Notes under the pieces: model-generated | What the model was told of the DNA's origin: nothing | Seen by the model: the letters and a program-made list of their open reading frames with translations, nothing else | Databases searched by the model: none | Source: Firmicutes bacterium CAG:631 | Lineage (GTDB): Bacteria > Bacillota_I > Bacilli_A > RFN20 > CAG-631 | Assembly (NCBI GenBank): GCA_000433015.1 | Contig: HF998016.1 | Location: 6,938-12,089, forward strand | Direction of reading: 5' to 3' | DNA length: 5,152 nt | Part shown: positions 5,121-5,152 of the stretch, piece after piece | Layout of the letters: every line of letters starts with the position of its first letter | Position numbering within the stretch: the stretch's first letter is position 1 | Translations under genes and position numbers: made by a program

Positions 5121-5152
5121 ACAAAGTTTGCAATTTGATTAATAAATGTTTA

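Noticed and set aside
1..5152. Alternative genetic code (TGA as Trp), given the Mollicute-like flavour
   Set aside because: Tryptophans in the reading frames are TGG, frames close normally at TAA or TAG, and no conserved protein needs an internal TGA.
1..5152. CRISPR array, tRNA or rRNA genes, insertion sequence
   Set aside because: No regularly spaced repeats, no cloverleaf or GTTCRA-type T-arm, no transposase and no terminal inverted repeats were seen.

Overview
The window is very AT-rich (roughly 30% G+C by eye, not computed) with strong AGGAGG-type ribosome binding sites, ATG starts and TAA/TAG stops. This fits a low-G+C Firmicute or a wall-bearing relative of the Mollicutes, such as one of the uncultured Bacilli/Erysipelotrichia-type gut lineages. 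Tryptophan is encoded by TGG and no gene here needs TGA to be read through. The peptidoglycan-directed enzyme at the right end argues for a cell wall, so a true mycoplasma is unlikely. Lineage is an inference; no marker gene is present.

Positions 1-3836 (minus strand) form one tightly packed operon of six genes, read right to left. In order they are a small helix-turn-helix-like regulator resembling the MG284/MPN403 family of Mollicutes, an unknown 332-residue exported-looking beta-rich protein, a 133-residue TadE/pseudopilin-like protein with one N-terminal membrane segment, a TadA/CpaF/VirB11-type secretion ATPase, a TadB-like four-helix membrane protein, and a second TadB/TadC-like membrane protein that runs off the left edge. 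Consecutive genes overlap by 1 to 23 bases. This is the core of a small Tad/type IV-like pilus or pseudopilus machine: ATPase, two platform proteins, a pilin-like protein and a candidate surface component. No prepilin peptidase, major pilin or outer components are visible and they may lie beyond the left edge.

Positions 3837-4004 hold the control region. It contains a perfect 10-bp stem terminator for the DUF2188 gene, two possible promoters for the operon, and a near-perfect 24-bp inverted repeat that fills the space between a TTGACA -35 box and a weak -10. This arrangement looks like an operator.

Positions 4005-5120 hold two divergent genes. On the minus strand is a DUF2188 small basic protein. 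On the plus strand is a 226-residue protein that combines an M15-type zinc peptidase fold with a C-terminal PG_binding_1 domain, followed by an intrinsic terminator. It lacks a signal peptide. The last 32 bases hold nothing recognisable.
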